Notes: a model not told the origin generated them from the sequence alone. 64,000 nt of DNA from an uncultured Megasphaera sp. (GCA_934193515.1 CAKPVJ010000003.1:1-64000); one strand, 5' to 3'; positions 34,630 to 42,502 are shown, counted from the first letter of the stretch. Translations and numbers: made by a program.

Positions 34630-35181
34630 ATGAAGTATAATCTTATTCCTAAAGAACGGCAAAAACGCGTTTATGCACTGCCACAGCGCGGCTATGCCGT
34701 CGGTGCTGTCATTTTGGGTGTCGCTTGTGTGCTTTCTTGGACGATAAGTATTCTGCTGCAGGATTGGGCTGATACAGAACAAACGCGGTTTATGACGCAG
34801 TCACTGCCGCGGCAGCAACGCATCTTAAAAGAAAATGCCGCAGAAAAAAAGTTGAAACAGCGGGCAGATGAGATTGCGGCACAAGAGAAGAAGCGGACCC
34901 ATTGGGCAGCCGTACTGGTGATGCTGGCAAGAACCAAACCGGAAACACTAGATATAGAACGGCTGGAGGTACGGCAACATCGTTTTATTGTATACGGCAG
35001 CGAAACAACGGAACCGGCAGCCCTGCAAAAATGGCAGGACAGGCTGCGGCGGGAATCGATGGTACAGCGTGTTTTTGCAAGCCAAAAAAGAGAACGCAAA
35101 GCTGGTGAAATACCTGCATTTCAAGTAGAGGTGGAATTAGCGCATGAAGAAACTGCGGATACAGCTGTTCCCACATCATAA
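34630..35181 (+). CDS. pilN: PilN-like inner-membrane protein
   Basis: 183 residues. Short cytoplasmic N-terminus MKYNLIPKE, as in PilN (the NLLP motif), then one membrane helix (AVGAVILGVACVLSWTISILL), a coiled coil (~residues 60-100) and a small ferredoxin-like fold domain. Forms the PilM-PilN-PilO platform. GGAGGG site. Confidence 0.75.
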   Translation: MKYNLIPKERQKRVYALPQRGYAVGAVILGVACVLSWTISILLQDWADTEQTRFMTQSLPRQQRILKENAAEKKLKQRADEIAAQEKKRTHWAAVLVMLARTKPETLDIERLEVRQHRFIVYGSETTEPAALQKWQDRLRRESMVQRVFASQKRERKAGEIPAFQVEVELAHEETADTAVPTS

Positions 35182-35575
35182 AAAAGGAATAGGTCTTATA
35201 TTGGGCGGCATCCTGCTGCTGGGGATCGGGCGGTGTGTATCGGCATACCTGCAGTGGAATGAATGGAAGCATGCTAATGAAACTGTGCAGGCCTATACGA
35301 TACCGTCGGCCAATACAACGCGAAATACGTGGGAATTTCCTAAAACCGACATGATGGATACCGTACAGCAGCAGAGCAAGGCATATGGACTGCAGATACT
35401 ATCCTTCCAGGCTAGGCGGCAGGAGGGGCGGCAATATGTCGTAGAATTGCAGGGAAACTATGAAAGCTATATTCAATTTTTGAATACAATGGAAGAAATC
35501 TTACCGTTGGCTGCGGTAGATATTATTCAGATGGAACGAGGTGAAAATCAGATTATTTGCAAAATATGCTTGTAA
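35144..35575 (+). CDS. pilO: PilO-like inner-membrane protein
   Basis: 143 residues: one membrane helix (GIGLILGGILLLGIG) and a periplasmic domain (LQILSFQARRQEGRQYVVELQG, SYIQFLNTMEEILPLAAVDII) of the PilO type, though short. It overlaps pilN by 38 bases. It ends the pilus operon before the terminator at 35631. No pilP or pilQ secretin follows. Confidence 0.75.
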   Translation: MKKLRIQLFPHHKKGIGLILGGILLLGIGRCVSAYLQWNEWKHANETVQAYTIPSANTTRNTWEFPKTDMMDTVQQQSKAYGLQILSFQARRQEGRQYVVELQGNYESYIQFLNTMEEILPLAAVDIIQMERGENQIICKICL

Positions 35576-35630
35576 CCACCTGGTGAAAAATAAGAATAAA
35601 ATATGCTGATTTAAGTGTAAAAAATATGTG

Positions 35631-35682
35631 ACAATGTCTATGTTTTATCCTTTTTTGGAAAAACATAGACATTGTTTTTTTT
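35631..35682 (+). terminator. Terminator of the pilus operon
   Basis: A 16-bp perfect stem (ACAATGTCTATGTTTT and complement) with a 13-nt loop and a run of at least seven T. Confidence 0.9.
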
Positions 35683-35688
35683 GGAAAA

Positions 35689-35751
35689 TGTCGGATTGGG
35701 CTATTTTTGTGTCGGATTGGAGTAGACAAAATTCAATTTCATTGATATGAT
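35689..35751 (+). promoter_or_regulatory. Activator-type promoter of the tonB operon (copy 1)
   Basis: Two perfect copies of TGTCGGATTGG at 35689-35699 and 35710-35720, exactly 21 bases apart (two helical turns). The second abuts TAGACA (35723-35728), which is 17 bases from TATGAT (35746-35751). The layout matches class II activation by an AraC-type dimer. A closely similar arrangement occurs at 42226-42287, next to the AraC gene. Confidence 0.7.
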
Positions 35752-35827
35752 AATACATGTCAATTGATTCACGAAAGTGATTATCAGTATAACACAAGAA
35801 ATGCAAGCGGTAAGGAGAGCAAACGAG

Positions 35828-35929
35828 ATGCGTAACCAAATGACAAAGCAAGATACGACATGGGAAAATGTGGCCTTTGTGATAGGGCTGTGGACGGCGT
35901 TTGTGTCCTTGGCTGCTATGTATATGTAG
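35828..35929 (+). CDS. 33-residue single-helix membrane protein
   Basis: Begins MRNQMTKQDTTWENV, then a membrane helix (AFVIGLWTAFVSLAAMYM) that runs to the stop. AAGGAGA ends nine bases before the ATG. It sits between the activator promoter at 35689-35751 and exbB, with the exbB start 67 bases downstream, so it is the first cistron of the tonB operon. I do not recognise the family. A small accessory subunit of the ExbB-ExbD complex is an inference from position. Confidence 0.6.
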   Translation: MRNQMTKQDTTWENVAFVIGLWTAFVSLAAMYM

Positions 35930-35996
35930 GTGATAATCGGCTGGGAGTGTCCGATTCACATAGCATTTTAGAATTACAGATAAGGAGTGTAAGAAA

Positions 35997-36608
35997 ATGG
36001 AAGGGTTAACGTATTTTTTGTATTTATTTCATAGCGGCGGATTAGTAATGTATCCGTTGTTGGCATTATCGATTTTTACTGTAGCGATTGCTATTGAACG
36101 GTTTTGCTATTATAAGGCCAACCGCAAGAATTCTAAACAGTTTTTTACAGGTATTGACCATGCCGTAAAAAATCAGCAGTGGGATGCTGTAGATGCGTTC
36201 TGCAAAAAGAATTCCACCGCTGTCAGCCGTATTATTGCCCACGGCGTGTCTCACCGCAGCAATGAAAAAGAAATGAAAGATGCTTTTAATGAACAAATGA
36301 CGGTCGAATCGGTTGCATTTCGCCGCTATTTGGATTATTTGAGCGCCATTGTTACGGTAGCACCACTGCTCGGCTTGCTGGGAACCGTAACCGGCATGAT
36401 CAGCACGTTCAGCGTATTGGATAATGGTGCCGGCGCGTCGGCCATTACCGGCGGCGTTGGGGAAGCATTGGTAGCGACGGCTTCCGGCCTTTGTGTAGCG
36501 ATTATTGCTTTCTGTGTATATACCTATTTTGACCATCAACTCGATACGATTGTGACAGATACAGAAAAATTATGCGTTGCCGTAGTCAATGCCAGCAATG
36601 CCAAATAG
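35997..36608 (+). CDS. exbB: ExbB/TolQ proton-channel protein
   Basis: 203 residues with three membrane helices. The family signature VAPLLGLLGTVTGMISTF is clear (~residues 120-137), and GGVGEALVATASGLCVAI forms the third helix. With ExbD it converts the proton gradient into motion of TonB for outer-membrane import. AAGGAG site. First in exbB-exbD-tonB. Confidence 0.93.
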   Translation: MEGLTYFLYLFHSGGLVMYPLLALSIFTVAIAIERFCYYKANRKNSKQFFTGIDHAVKNQQWDAVDAFCKKNSTAVSRIIAHGVSHRSNEKEMKDAFNEQMTVESVAFRRYLDYLSAIVTVAPLLGLLGTVTGMISTFSVLDNGAGASAITGGVGEALVATASGLCVAIIAFCVYTYFDHQLDTIVTDTEKLCVAVVNASNAK

Positions 36609-36622
36609 GGAGGTAAGCGAGA

Positions 36623-37027
36623 ATGTTTACAAATGCCAGAGTGAAGAAAAAACCAGTCTTCATGATTATCCCTATGATTGATATTATTTTCTTCCTGCTT
36701 GTGTTTTTTATGATGAACAGTTTGCAGACGATTGCGCAAAAAGCACTGTCTGTGCAGCTTCCCCAGGCACAAAGCGCATCGGCGCCTGTGCAGATGCCGA
36801 TTATTTTGACAGTAGATGCGGAAGGGCATATTACGATGGACAATAAGCCGGTCAGTTATGATGAAGCATCGGCAATGATGAAAAAACACATGGCGGAAAA
36901 CGCTAATGCGGCTGTCATTTTGCAGGCTGACAAACGGACGGCACATGGCCAAGTCGTAGCCGTCATGGATATGCTGAAAGCAGCCGGTGTCAAACGCTTG
37001 GCTATTGCGGCAGAACAGAAGGGATGA
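36623..37027 (+). CDS. exbD: ExbD/TolR biopolymer transport protein
   Basis: 134 residues: one N-terminal membrane helix with the proton-carrying aspartate (MIPMIDIIFFLLVFFMM), then a periplasmic domain (ILTVDAEGHITMDNKPV, VILQADKRTAHGQVVAVMD). Partner of ExbB. Its TGA overlaps tonB's ATG. Confidence 0.93.
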   Translation: MFTNARVKKKPVFMIIPMIDIIFFLLVFFMMNSLQTIAQKALSVQLPQAQSASAPVQMPIILTVDAEGHITMDNKPVSYDEASAMMKKHMAENANAAVILQADKRTAHGQVVAVMDMLKAAGVKRLAIAAEQKG

Positions 37028-37884
37028 CGCATATGCAGGGAATTTCATGGAAACGTGCGTATGCCGGTTCAGCAATCATTCATCTCGTCATCGTAGGCGT
37101 ATTTGCCGTGTTTTTAGCAGGCACGGTTCTCCATCAGGAAGAACAGCAGATGTATGTTGTTGATTTGGATACCGGTGAATTGACCAGCTCCGGCAGCGGT
37201 CATGCCGGCGGCGGTGGCGGCGGCAGCTCTCTGTTCCCGGAAAAATTGTCCGAGCAGGCTGTAGCCGAAAAAGTAGCGCAGGTACAGGCTAGTCAGTCTG
37301 CCGTGACGCCTACCCCGCAAACCCCGGCCCCCACACCTATTTCAGATGCCATACCGACAGCTGAATCTGCCAGTACGTCGGCTTCATCCAGCACGGCTTC
37401 TTCAGCCGATGCTGCAGGTGCTTCTGATGGCAGTGCATCCGACGGCGGTGGTGTTGGCGGCGGCAGTGGTACCGGTGAAGGTACAGGCAGCGGCTCAGGA
37501 GTAGGTTCCGGTAGCGGCAGTGGTGTAGGTGATGGTACCGGTGACGGTCAAGGATATGGCGAAGGCAGCGGTGATGGCCAAGGCAGCGGTGACAGCGGCG
37601 CTGCAGGCACAGGAACCGGGGCGTTTGACAGTGATGGTTTTTGGGCTGCTGTCAATGCTAATAAATCCTATCCGGCCATGGCCGTTAAACGCGGCATTAC
37701 GGGCTCTGTCCCTGTTACCGTCACGCTGGACGGCAGCGGCAACTGTGTAGGTGCTTCTGCTGGCGGCGGTCCGAGCATTTTGCAAAATGCAGCAGTCAAA
37801 GCCGTGTATGCAGCTTGCCCGTATCCCAATGCTACAGGCCAGACCGTTACGATTAATGTAACTGTAAACTTTAACTTGAATTAA
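37024..37884 (+). CDS. tonB: Energy transducer TonB
   Basis: 286 residues. N-terminal membrane anchor (~residues 14-33), a periplasmic linker and a C-terminal TonB domain (YPAMAVKRGITGSVPVTVTL, ~residues 215-286). The linker is unusual: rather than being Pro/Lys-rich throughout, much of it (~140-200) is a low-complexity Gly/Ser/Asp run of GSG and GDG-type repeats. Start overlaps exbD's stop; ATG 37033 is an alternative. Confidence 0.9.
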   Translation: MTHMQGISWKRAYAGSAIIHLVIVGVFAVFLAGTVLHQEEQQMYVVDLDTGELTSSGSGHAGGGGGGSSLFPEKLSEQAVAEKVAQVQASQSAVTPTPQTPAPTPISDAIPTAESASTSASSSTASSADAAGASDGSASDGGGVGGGSGTGEGTGSGSGVGSGSGSGVGDGTGDGQGYGEGSGDGQGSGDSGAAGTGTGAFDSDGFWAAVNANKSYPAMAVKRGITGSVPVTVTLDGSGNCVGASAGGGPSILQNAAVKAVYAACPYPNATGQTVTINVTVNFNLN

Positions 37885-37912
37885 GCCAGGAGGAAACCGC
37901 AGCGTATACAGT

Positions 37913-38020
37913 ATAAGCCAGTTCTTTTGAGAAAGTGCAGTACGGCCTAGTATCGTTTCACTATATTTATTTCACGCCATGTGCATGTACGCAGCTTTTT
38001 ACTTGAAAGAACTGGCTTAT
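37913..38020. other. Long inverted repeat after tonB
   Basis: A 15-bp perfect arm, ATAAGCCAGTTCTTT at 37913-37927, is complementary to 38006-38020, with a 78-base loop. There is no classical U-run. It could be a terminator with an inserted loop, or a structured RNA element in front of the flavodoxin-chuW genes. Confidence 0.45.
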
Positions 38021-38069
38021 TATATAACCAGTATAAAATAATATGTTTTACCAAAGGAGATGTCTATAT

Positions 38070-38591
38070 ATGAAAACTATCGTTTTATATTCTACCCGTA
38101 CAGGAAATACTAAAAAAGTGGCAGAAGCGATTGCCAGTGCCCTGCCGACAGGCACACCCTGTGTATCCGTCAAAGAAGTACCGTCAGATATTGCGTCCTA
38201 TGACTGTGTATTTTTAGGATTTTGGGTAGACCGCGGCTCAGCAGATAAAGATTCCCAGGAAACGTTAAAAACACTGCATAACAAACACGTAGCTATTTTT
38301 GCTACGTTGGGTGCAGACCCCAAATCAGAACATGCGGCTGCCAGCCTTCAGGCCGGCGCTGATTTTCTGCCGGCTGGCGTTGATGTACCGGGCAAATTTA
38401 TCTGCCAAGGCGCAGTCGATCCCAAACTGATTGAAATGATGTACAAACAATTCCCGGCAGGCCATCCGCACGGCAAATCCCCAGAACGGGATGCGCTTCA
38501 TGCAGAAGCTGCCAAGCATCCGGATGCTGCCGATTTAGCACATGCTAAAGCATTTGCCGCAGACGTTATGCAGCGTGTTGCAGAAGGGTAA
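38070..38591 (+). CDS. Flavodoxin-family protein
   Basis: 173 residues, no signal. N-terminal FMN loop IVLYSTRTGNTKKVAEAI, with FLGFWVDRGSADKDS and FATLGADPKSEHA; the C-terminal region PAGHPHGKSPERDALH is typical of the BilS-type flavodoxins. It lies seven bases before chuW, so a role as electron donor to anaerobic heme breakdown is likely, by analogy with known chuW partners. ATG 38070 follows AAAGGAGA. Confidence 0.8.
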   Translation: MKTIVLYSTRTGNTKKVAEAIASALPTGTPCVSVKEVPSDIASYDCVFLGFWVDRGSADKDSQETLKTLHNKHVAIFATLGADPKSEHAAASLQAGADFLPAGVDVPGKFICQGAVDPKLIEMMYKQFPAGHPHGKSPERDALHAEAAKHPDAADLAHAKAFAADVMQRVAEG

Positions 38592-38598
38592 GGTAGCT

Positions 38599-40152
38599 AT
38601 GAGCTTAGAAGAATTATTTCACAGCCTGCCCAAGGAACAGCAGTTGTTCCAATTCGGTGCAGAAACGACCAATCCATTGGCAGAAGCCTTTCCGCGCAAG
38701 CGGGTCGTACATGCCGGCTTGAACGGCAGTGTCGTTCCGCCGGATGAATCGCAGCAGCTTTGGCAGCAGTTGATGGCCGTGCCGCCGAAAGAAAAGAAAA
38801 TCCAGACAGCCTATATTCATATTCCATTTTGCAAAACAAAATGTCTTTACTGCGGCTTTTTCCAAAATGGAACGAACCAGGACGTAGAAGACCATTATGT
38901 GGACTGCTTGATTCAAGAGCTGGAAGCATCTGCTGACAGTCCCCGTTTAAAGGACAGTATCATTCATGCCGTGTTTATTGGCGGTGGGACGCCGACTTCG
39001 CTGTCACCGCAAAATGCCAAGCGGCTGCTGCAGACAATCCAACACTGTCTGCCCTTGGCCAACGATTATGAACTGACGCTGGAAGGCCGTATTCATGACT
39101 TAGTGCCGGAAAAAATGGATGTCTGGTTGGCCAACGGCGTTAACCGCATGTCTTTGGGTGTACAGTCTTTCCATACGGACATTCGCCGTGCCGTCGGTCG
39201 CTTGGATGACCAGGAAACGGTGCTTCATAATTTGCGCAGCTTACTGGATTATAATCAATGCGCTGTTGTCATTGACTTGATTTATGGCTTGCCCGGTCAG
39301 GATATGAAGATTTGGCAGGAAGATTTGGATTTGCTGATTCAATCCGGTGTAGACGGTGCCGACTTGTACCAATTAAACGTATTTGACGGCAGCGATTTGA
39401 ATAAAGCTATTGCTAATGGAAAACTGCCGCCGGCAGCGACGACGGCTTATCAATCGGGGATGTTTGCGTTTGCCAAAGAGTACTTGGAAAAGCGGGCATA
39501 CCGCCGCTTGAATATCTGCCATTGGAGCTGCAGCAATCGGGAACGCAGCCTGTATAATACATTGGCCCGTTCCGGCTCGGCTATGTTTCCGTTTGGCAGC
39601 GGTGCCGGCGGCGGCTTAGACGGCTATTCTACGATGCTGCACCGCGCGATTCAGCCGTATGAAATGTTTGTGGAAGCCGGCAAAAAACCGTTTATGGCGT
39701 TGATGAAGCAGTCCCCCTTGCAGCCCATTGTCGATGCCGTACAGAATCAGCTGGAAATGTGCTACATTGATTTAAATAAAATTTATGCATTTGACGATCG
39801 CTTAAAGGATTTGGCATGGCTCTATGCGCTATGGGAAAAACGCGGGTTAGTTACCTACAATGGCGTCATGTACACGCTGACCGATGCCGGCCAATTTTGG
39901 CAGGTCAATATCACGCAGACGACATTGGAATGCATTCAGTATTTGATGACCGGCAAGAACACGATGGTTATGGAACGGGTTGCTGCTCAGGATGCCCAAA
40001 AAACAGCATCGATGGCAGAGGCCATGAAAAAGATGAAAAACATGCAGGGTGTTCCCAGCGTAGCCGCTATGAAAAAAATGGCGGAAGCGATGCAGTCTAT
40101 GAGCCCGGAAGAACTGCAGCAGGTCATGAAGCGCATGCAGGGCTCCTTATAA
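38599..40152 (+). CDS. chuW: Anaerobic heme-degrading radical SAM protein ChuW/HutW
   Basis: 517 residues. HemN-type radical SAM domain with CKTKCLYC (C-x3-C-x2-C), GGGTPTSL and NRMSLGVQSF. The C-terminal part (HWSCSNRERSLYN, FGSGAGGGLDGYS) is characteristic of ChuW/HutW rather than coproporphyrinogen dehydrogenase. It opens the heme ring without oxygen to release iron, using SAM and reduced flavodoxin. A Met/Lys-rich C-terminal tail follows. ATG 38599 is chosen from the AAGGTAG site and homology. Confidence 0.88.
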   Translation: MSLEELFHSLPKEQQLFQFGAETTNPLAEAFPRKRVVHAGLNGSVVPPDESQQLWQQLMAVPPKEKKIQTAYIHIPFCKTKCLYCGFFQNGTNQDVEDHYVDCLIQELEASADSPRLKDSIIHAVFIGGGTPTSLSPQNAKRLLQTIQHCLPLANDYELTLEGRIHDLVPEKMDVWLANGVNRMSLGVQSFHTDIRRAVGRLDDQETVLHNLRSLLDYNQCAVVIDLIYGLPGQDMKIWQEDLDLLIQSGVDGADLYQLNVFDGSDLNKAIANGKLPPAATTAYQSGMFAFAKEYLEKRAYRRLNICHWSCSNRERSLYNTLARSGSAMFPFGSGAGGGLDGYSTMLHRAIQPYEMFVEAGKKPFMALMKQSPLQPIVDAVQNQLEMCYIDLNKIYAFDDRLKDLAWLYALWEKRGLVTYNGVMYTLTDAGQFWQVNITQTTLECIQYLMTGKNTMVMERVAAQDAQKTASMAEAMKKMKNMQGVPSVAAMKKMAEAMQSMSPEELQQVMKRMQGSL

Positions 40153-40183
40153 ATTTTGATACCTTTTCTATACACTCCCTTGC

Positions 40184-40214
40184 AAAAGACTGCGGCAGCT
40201 GCTGCAGTCTTTTA
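40184..40214 (+). terminator. Terminator after chuW
   Basis: AAAAGACTGC and GCAGTCTTTT with a GC-rich inner loop that is itself partly self-complementary. Confidence 0.75.
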
Positions 40215-40236
40215 TTATCATGGCAGGTTATTTTAT

Positions 40237-40248
40237 TGCATATATGCA
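40237..40248. promoter_or_regulatory. Palindrome upstream of the flavodoxin-PPOX gene
   Basis: Perfect 12-base palindrome TGCATATATGCA, flanked by near-symmetrical A/T bases, ~90 bases before ATG 40336. Candidate operator. Confidence 0.4.
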
Positions 40249-40335
40249 TAAAATAAGAATAAAAAACATTTTTGAAAAAGAAAATTAAATTCTTAATAGC
40301 AGATAAAATAGTAAGCGAAGAAAGAAGGAAATTTT

Positions 40336-41166
40336 ATGGCTAATACATTGTTTTTATATGATGGGACAGCAGCGTCCCGCATGACCGTTCAAATGATGTC
40401 CAGCATAGTGAGTATGAGTAATTACAGAGAATATACGGCATCCCCACTGTCTCTTGCGAAATACAGCCGCATCGTATTTGCTGTCAGCCCGAATACCGAT
40501 CATGCCTGGATAACAGCCGTGCTGCAGCAAGACCTTTCGCAAAAGGAAATCGGCATTATCGGCGTGGATGTAACGGACGCGGTATGGCAGATGATGTGCA
40601 GCCATATCAGTAAACAAATGGGAGAGGCCCTTGTGTTTGCTGCTAGCGTTCATACAGAAGCAGGCAGAGAAGAAATCATACAGGCCGGTGAAAGGCTGCA
40701 GGCATTGACTGTACTTCCCGGCGAAACCGATACAGCCGTGCGGGACGCGATAGAAACTTTTCTGCAGCAGCATAATACATGCGTATTGGCTACGGGATAT
40801 GATACGGCCGTGCGGGCGACTCCGATTGAATACGTATATCACGATAAGAAAATCTACATGTTTAGTGAAGGCGGCAAAAAATTTGCCAACCTATACCGCA
40901 ATCCGCAAGTCAGCCTGGCGGTGTTTGATTCGTATGCAGGATTTGAAAAGCTGGCAGGCTTGCAGATAGACGGCAGATGCCGTATGATAGAACCAGACGA
41001 ACCAATATATATGACGATTGCAGAAACCAAAGGCATTACGAAAGAGCGAATCCAGGCAATGCCGGTCCTGCTGCATGTGTTGGAAATTCAATTGACAGAA
41101 GCCGTCTTTTTATGGGCCGGTTTCTTAAAACTCGGCAAAGCGGTTCGGCAGGTGTATCGGTTCTAA
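40336..41166 (+). CDS. Fusion of a flavodoxin-like and a PPOX split-barrel domain
   Basis: 276 residues. The first ~125 look like a degenerate flavodoxin fold (TLFLYDGTAASRMTVQMMSS, IIGVDVTD). Residues ~140-260 form a pyridoxamine-phosphate-oxidase-like split barrel (CVLATGYDTAVRATPIEYVY, KKFANLYRNPQVSLAVFD), the fold used by HugZ/HutZ heme-handling proteins. Sandwiched between chuW and the AraC regulator, it may carry a flavin or heme or process the ChuW product. The activity is inferred from context. Confidence 0.7.
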   Translation: MANTLFLYDGTAASRMTVQMMSSIVSMSNYREYTASPLSLAKYSRIVFAVSPNTDHAWITAVLQQDLSQKEIGIIGVDVTDAVWQMMCSHISKQMGEALVFAASVHTEAGREEIIQAGERLQALTVLPGETDTAVRDAIETFLQQHNTCVLATGYDTAVRATPIEYVYHDKKIYMFSEGGKKFANLYRNPQVSLAVFDSYAGFEKLAGLQIDGRCRMIEPDEPIYMTIAETKGITKERIQAMPVLLHVLEIQLTEAVFLWAGFLKLGKAVRQVYRF

Positions 41167-41200
41167 TATCGTCTGAAAAACAATCAAGGAGGATATTGCC

Positions 41201-42148
41201 ATGGCAACGGTAAGCCCTATGCGAATTGTTGAAGAAAATGCGGACAAAACGGTCATCGAAGTGGCAAATGAAACGGGGGTTGCCCATCTGACAAAACGGG
41301 AAATATATCCGGGCATTGATATTGTCTATTTGGATGCCCATATTCAGCAGTTTTCCTGTTATGCCCAGCCGATACCTCATGTATTTGCCATTAATCATTG
41401 TGAAGAAGGCCGTGTGGAATGTGAATTTCAGAATGGAGAATTTTTGTATATGGGTCCCAACGACATGTCCGTTGGCTGGCGCAGCAATGAAGAATTTTGT
41501 CACACGACGTATTTTCCCAGAGCCCATTATCATGGCCTGTCTATTGTCTTTAATATTGAAAAAGCGCAGCCTGTCGTTGACAGAATTTTGGGAAATAAAT
41601 CATTGGATATTGCCGCATTGTGCGACCGATTTTGCCAGGAATCGGATTTTGGCATGATTATGGAAGAAAATAAAGATATGAAGCATTTATTCCAAGAGCT
41701 GTATCATATTCCCGATTCGATCCGATATCCGTACTGCAAGCTGAAAGTAGTAGAAATATTGCTGATGCTCAGTACCATTGATTGTAAAAAAACAAAGAAA
41801 AAAGTATGCTTTCCCCAAAAGCAGGTCGAACTCGTGAAATCGATTCGAAACCATTTAGTGCAGAATTTGCAGGAAAAAGTTACGATTGAAGAAATCGCAG
41901 AGCAATATGCGATTTCACAGACATTGCTGAAACGAATTTTTAAAGCGATTTACGGCATGACCATTCGTCAGTATTTGCAGGAATACCGGGTAGAAGAATC
42001 ACAGCGTCTTTTGCTGCAGACCAATGAAAGTATCGTAGATATCGCGCTGTATGTAGGATATTGCAACAGCAGCAAATTTTCGGCAGCCTTTAAAAAACAT
42101 ACGGGTGTATTGCCTAAAGATTATCGGCGCATTCATCAGCCCATATAG
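41201..42148 (+). CDS. AraC family transcriptional regulator
   Basis: 315 residues. Variable N-terminal sensor domain, then a C-terminal double HTH (residues ~208-312: KVTIEEIAEQYAISQTLLKRIF and VDIALYVGYCNSSKFSAAFKKHTG). The arrangement resembles PchR/YbtA-type activators of iron and siderophore genes. AAGGAGG site. Direct-repeat sites fitting this family occur just downstream (42226) and before the tonB operon (35689), making it the likely activator of both. Confidence 0.88.
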   Translation: MATVSPMRIVEENADKTVIEVANETGVAHLTKREIYPGIDIVYLDAHIQQFSCYAQPIPHVFAINHCEEGRVECEFQNGEFLYMGPNDMSVGWRSNEEFCHTTYFPRAHYHGLSIVFNIEKAQPVVDRILGNKSLDIAALCDRFCQESDFGMIMEENKDMKHLFQELYHIPDSIRYPYCKLKVVEILLMLSTIDCKKTKKKVCFPQKQVELVKSIRNHLVQNLQEKVTIEEIAEQYAISQTLLKRIFKAIYGMTIRQYLQEYRVEESQRLLLQTNESIVDIALYVGYCNSSKFSAAFKKHTGVLPKDYRRIHQPI

Positions 42149-42225
42149 GCATAAAAGAAGTTTGCAGCAAACAGGCCGCAGAAGCAGGTGCAGTGGTGGA
42201 AATTTAGAATAATATTAAAAATAAA

Positions 42226-42287
42226 TGTCGGAATGGGCTGTTTTTGACCTGTTTGGAGTAGATATTTATGAATGTGTCACGTATAAT
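42226..42287 (+). promoter_or_regulatory. Activator-type promoter of the candidate small RNA (copy 2)
   Basis: TGTCGGAATGG at 42226-42236 and a degenerate second half GACCTGTTTGG at 42246-42256, followed by AGTAGATA. TAGATA (42259-42264) and TATAAT (42282-42287) are 17 bases apart. The region aligns with 35689-35751 over the repeats, the TTTTTG spacer and the GGAGTAGA junction. Confidence 0.65.
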
Positions 42288-42293
42288 ATAAAT

Positions 42294-42440
42294 GTGGTTA
42301 TCACTATATGATGACGGCATCTATATTCTGAGCAGCATGCTGTAACTATTACCCCTGGGAAATACCTCTCCTTCTGGTCAGCTTGCTGTATTAGAATATA
42401 TTTGGCACGTCGAGTCAACCTCTCGGCGTGTCATTTTTTC
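42294..42440 (+). ncRNA. Candidate iron-regulated small RNA
   Basis: A promoter with an activator site (42226-42287) and an intrinsic terminator (42404-42440) bracket about 147 bases with no credible reading frame: only a seven-codon frame without a ribosome site. It contains hairpin-forming CAGCATGCTG and an apparently unpaired CU-rich stretch TACCTCTCCTTC (42363-42374). That stretch is exactly complementary over 12 bases to the feoA ribosome site (55415-55426) and over 8 bases to that of the TonB receptor (43491-43498). It is followed by no gene on the same strand until 43513. Confidence 0.55.
42404..42440 (+). terminator. Terminator of the candidate small RNA
   Basis: GGCACGTCGAG pairs fully (two G-U pairs) with CTCGGCGTGTC around a 7-nt loop, followed by ATTTTTTC. 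Confidence 0.8.
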
Positions 42441-42449
42441 TATGCCAAT

Positions 42450-42502
42450 AAAACAGGGATTGTCACATGAAGGTTTTCAGCATCATACACAATCCCTGTT
42501 TT
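42450..42502. terminator. Second hairpin
   Basis: A 14-bp perfect stem AAAACAGGGATTGT with its complement and a ~25-nt loop; A-run before and T-run after, so usable in either direction. It may be a backup terminator between the small RNA and the convergent minus-strand gene. Confidence 0.65.
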
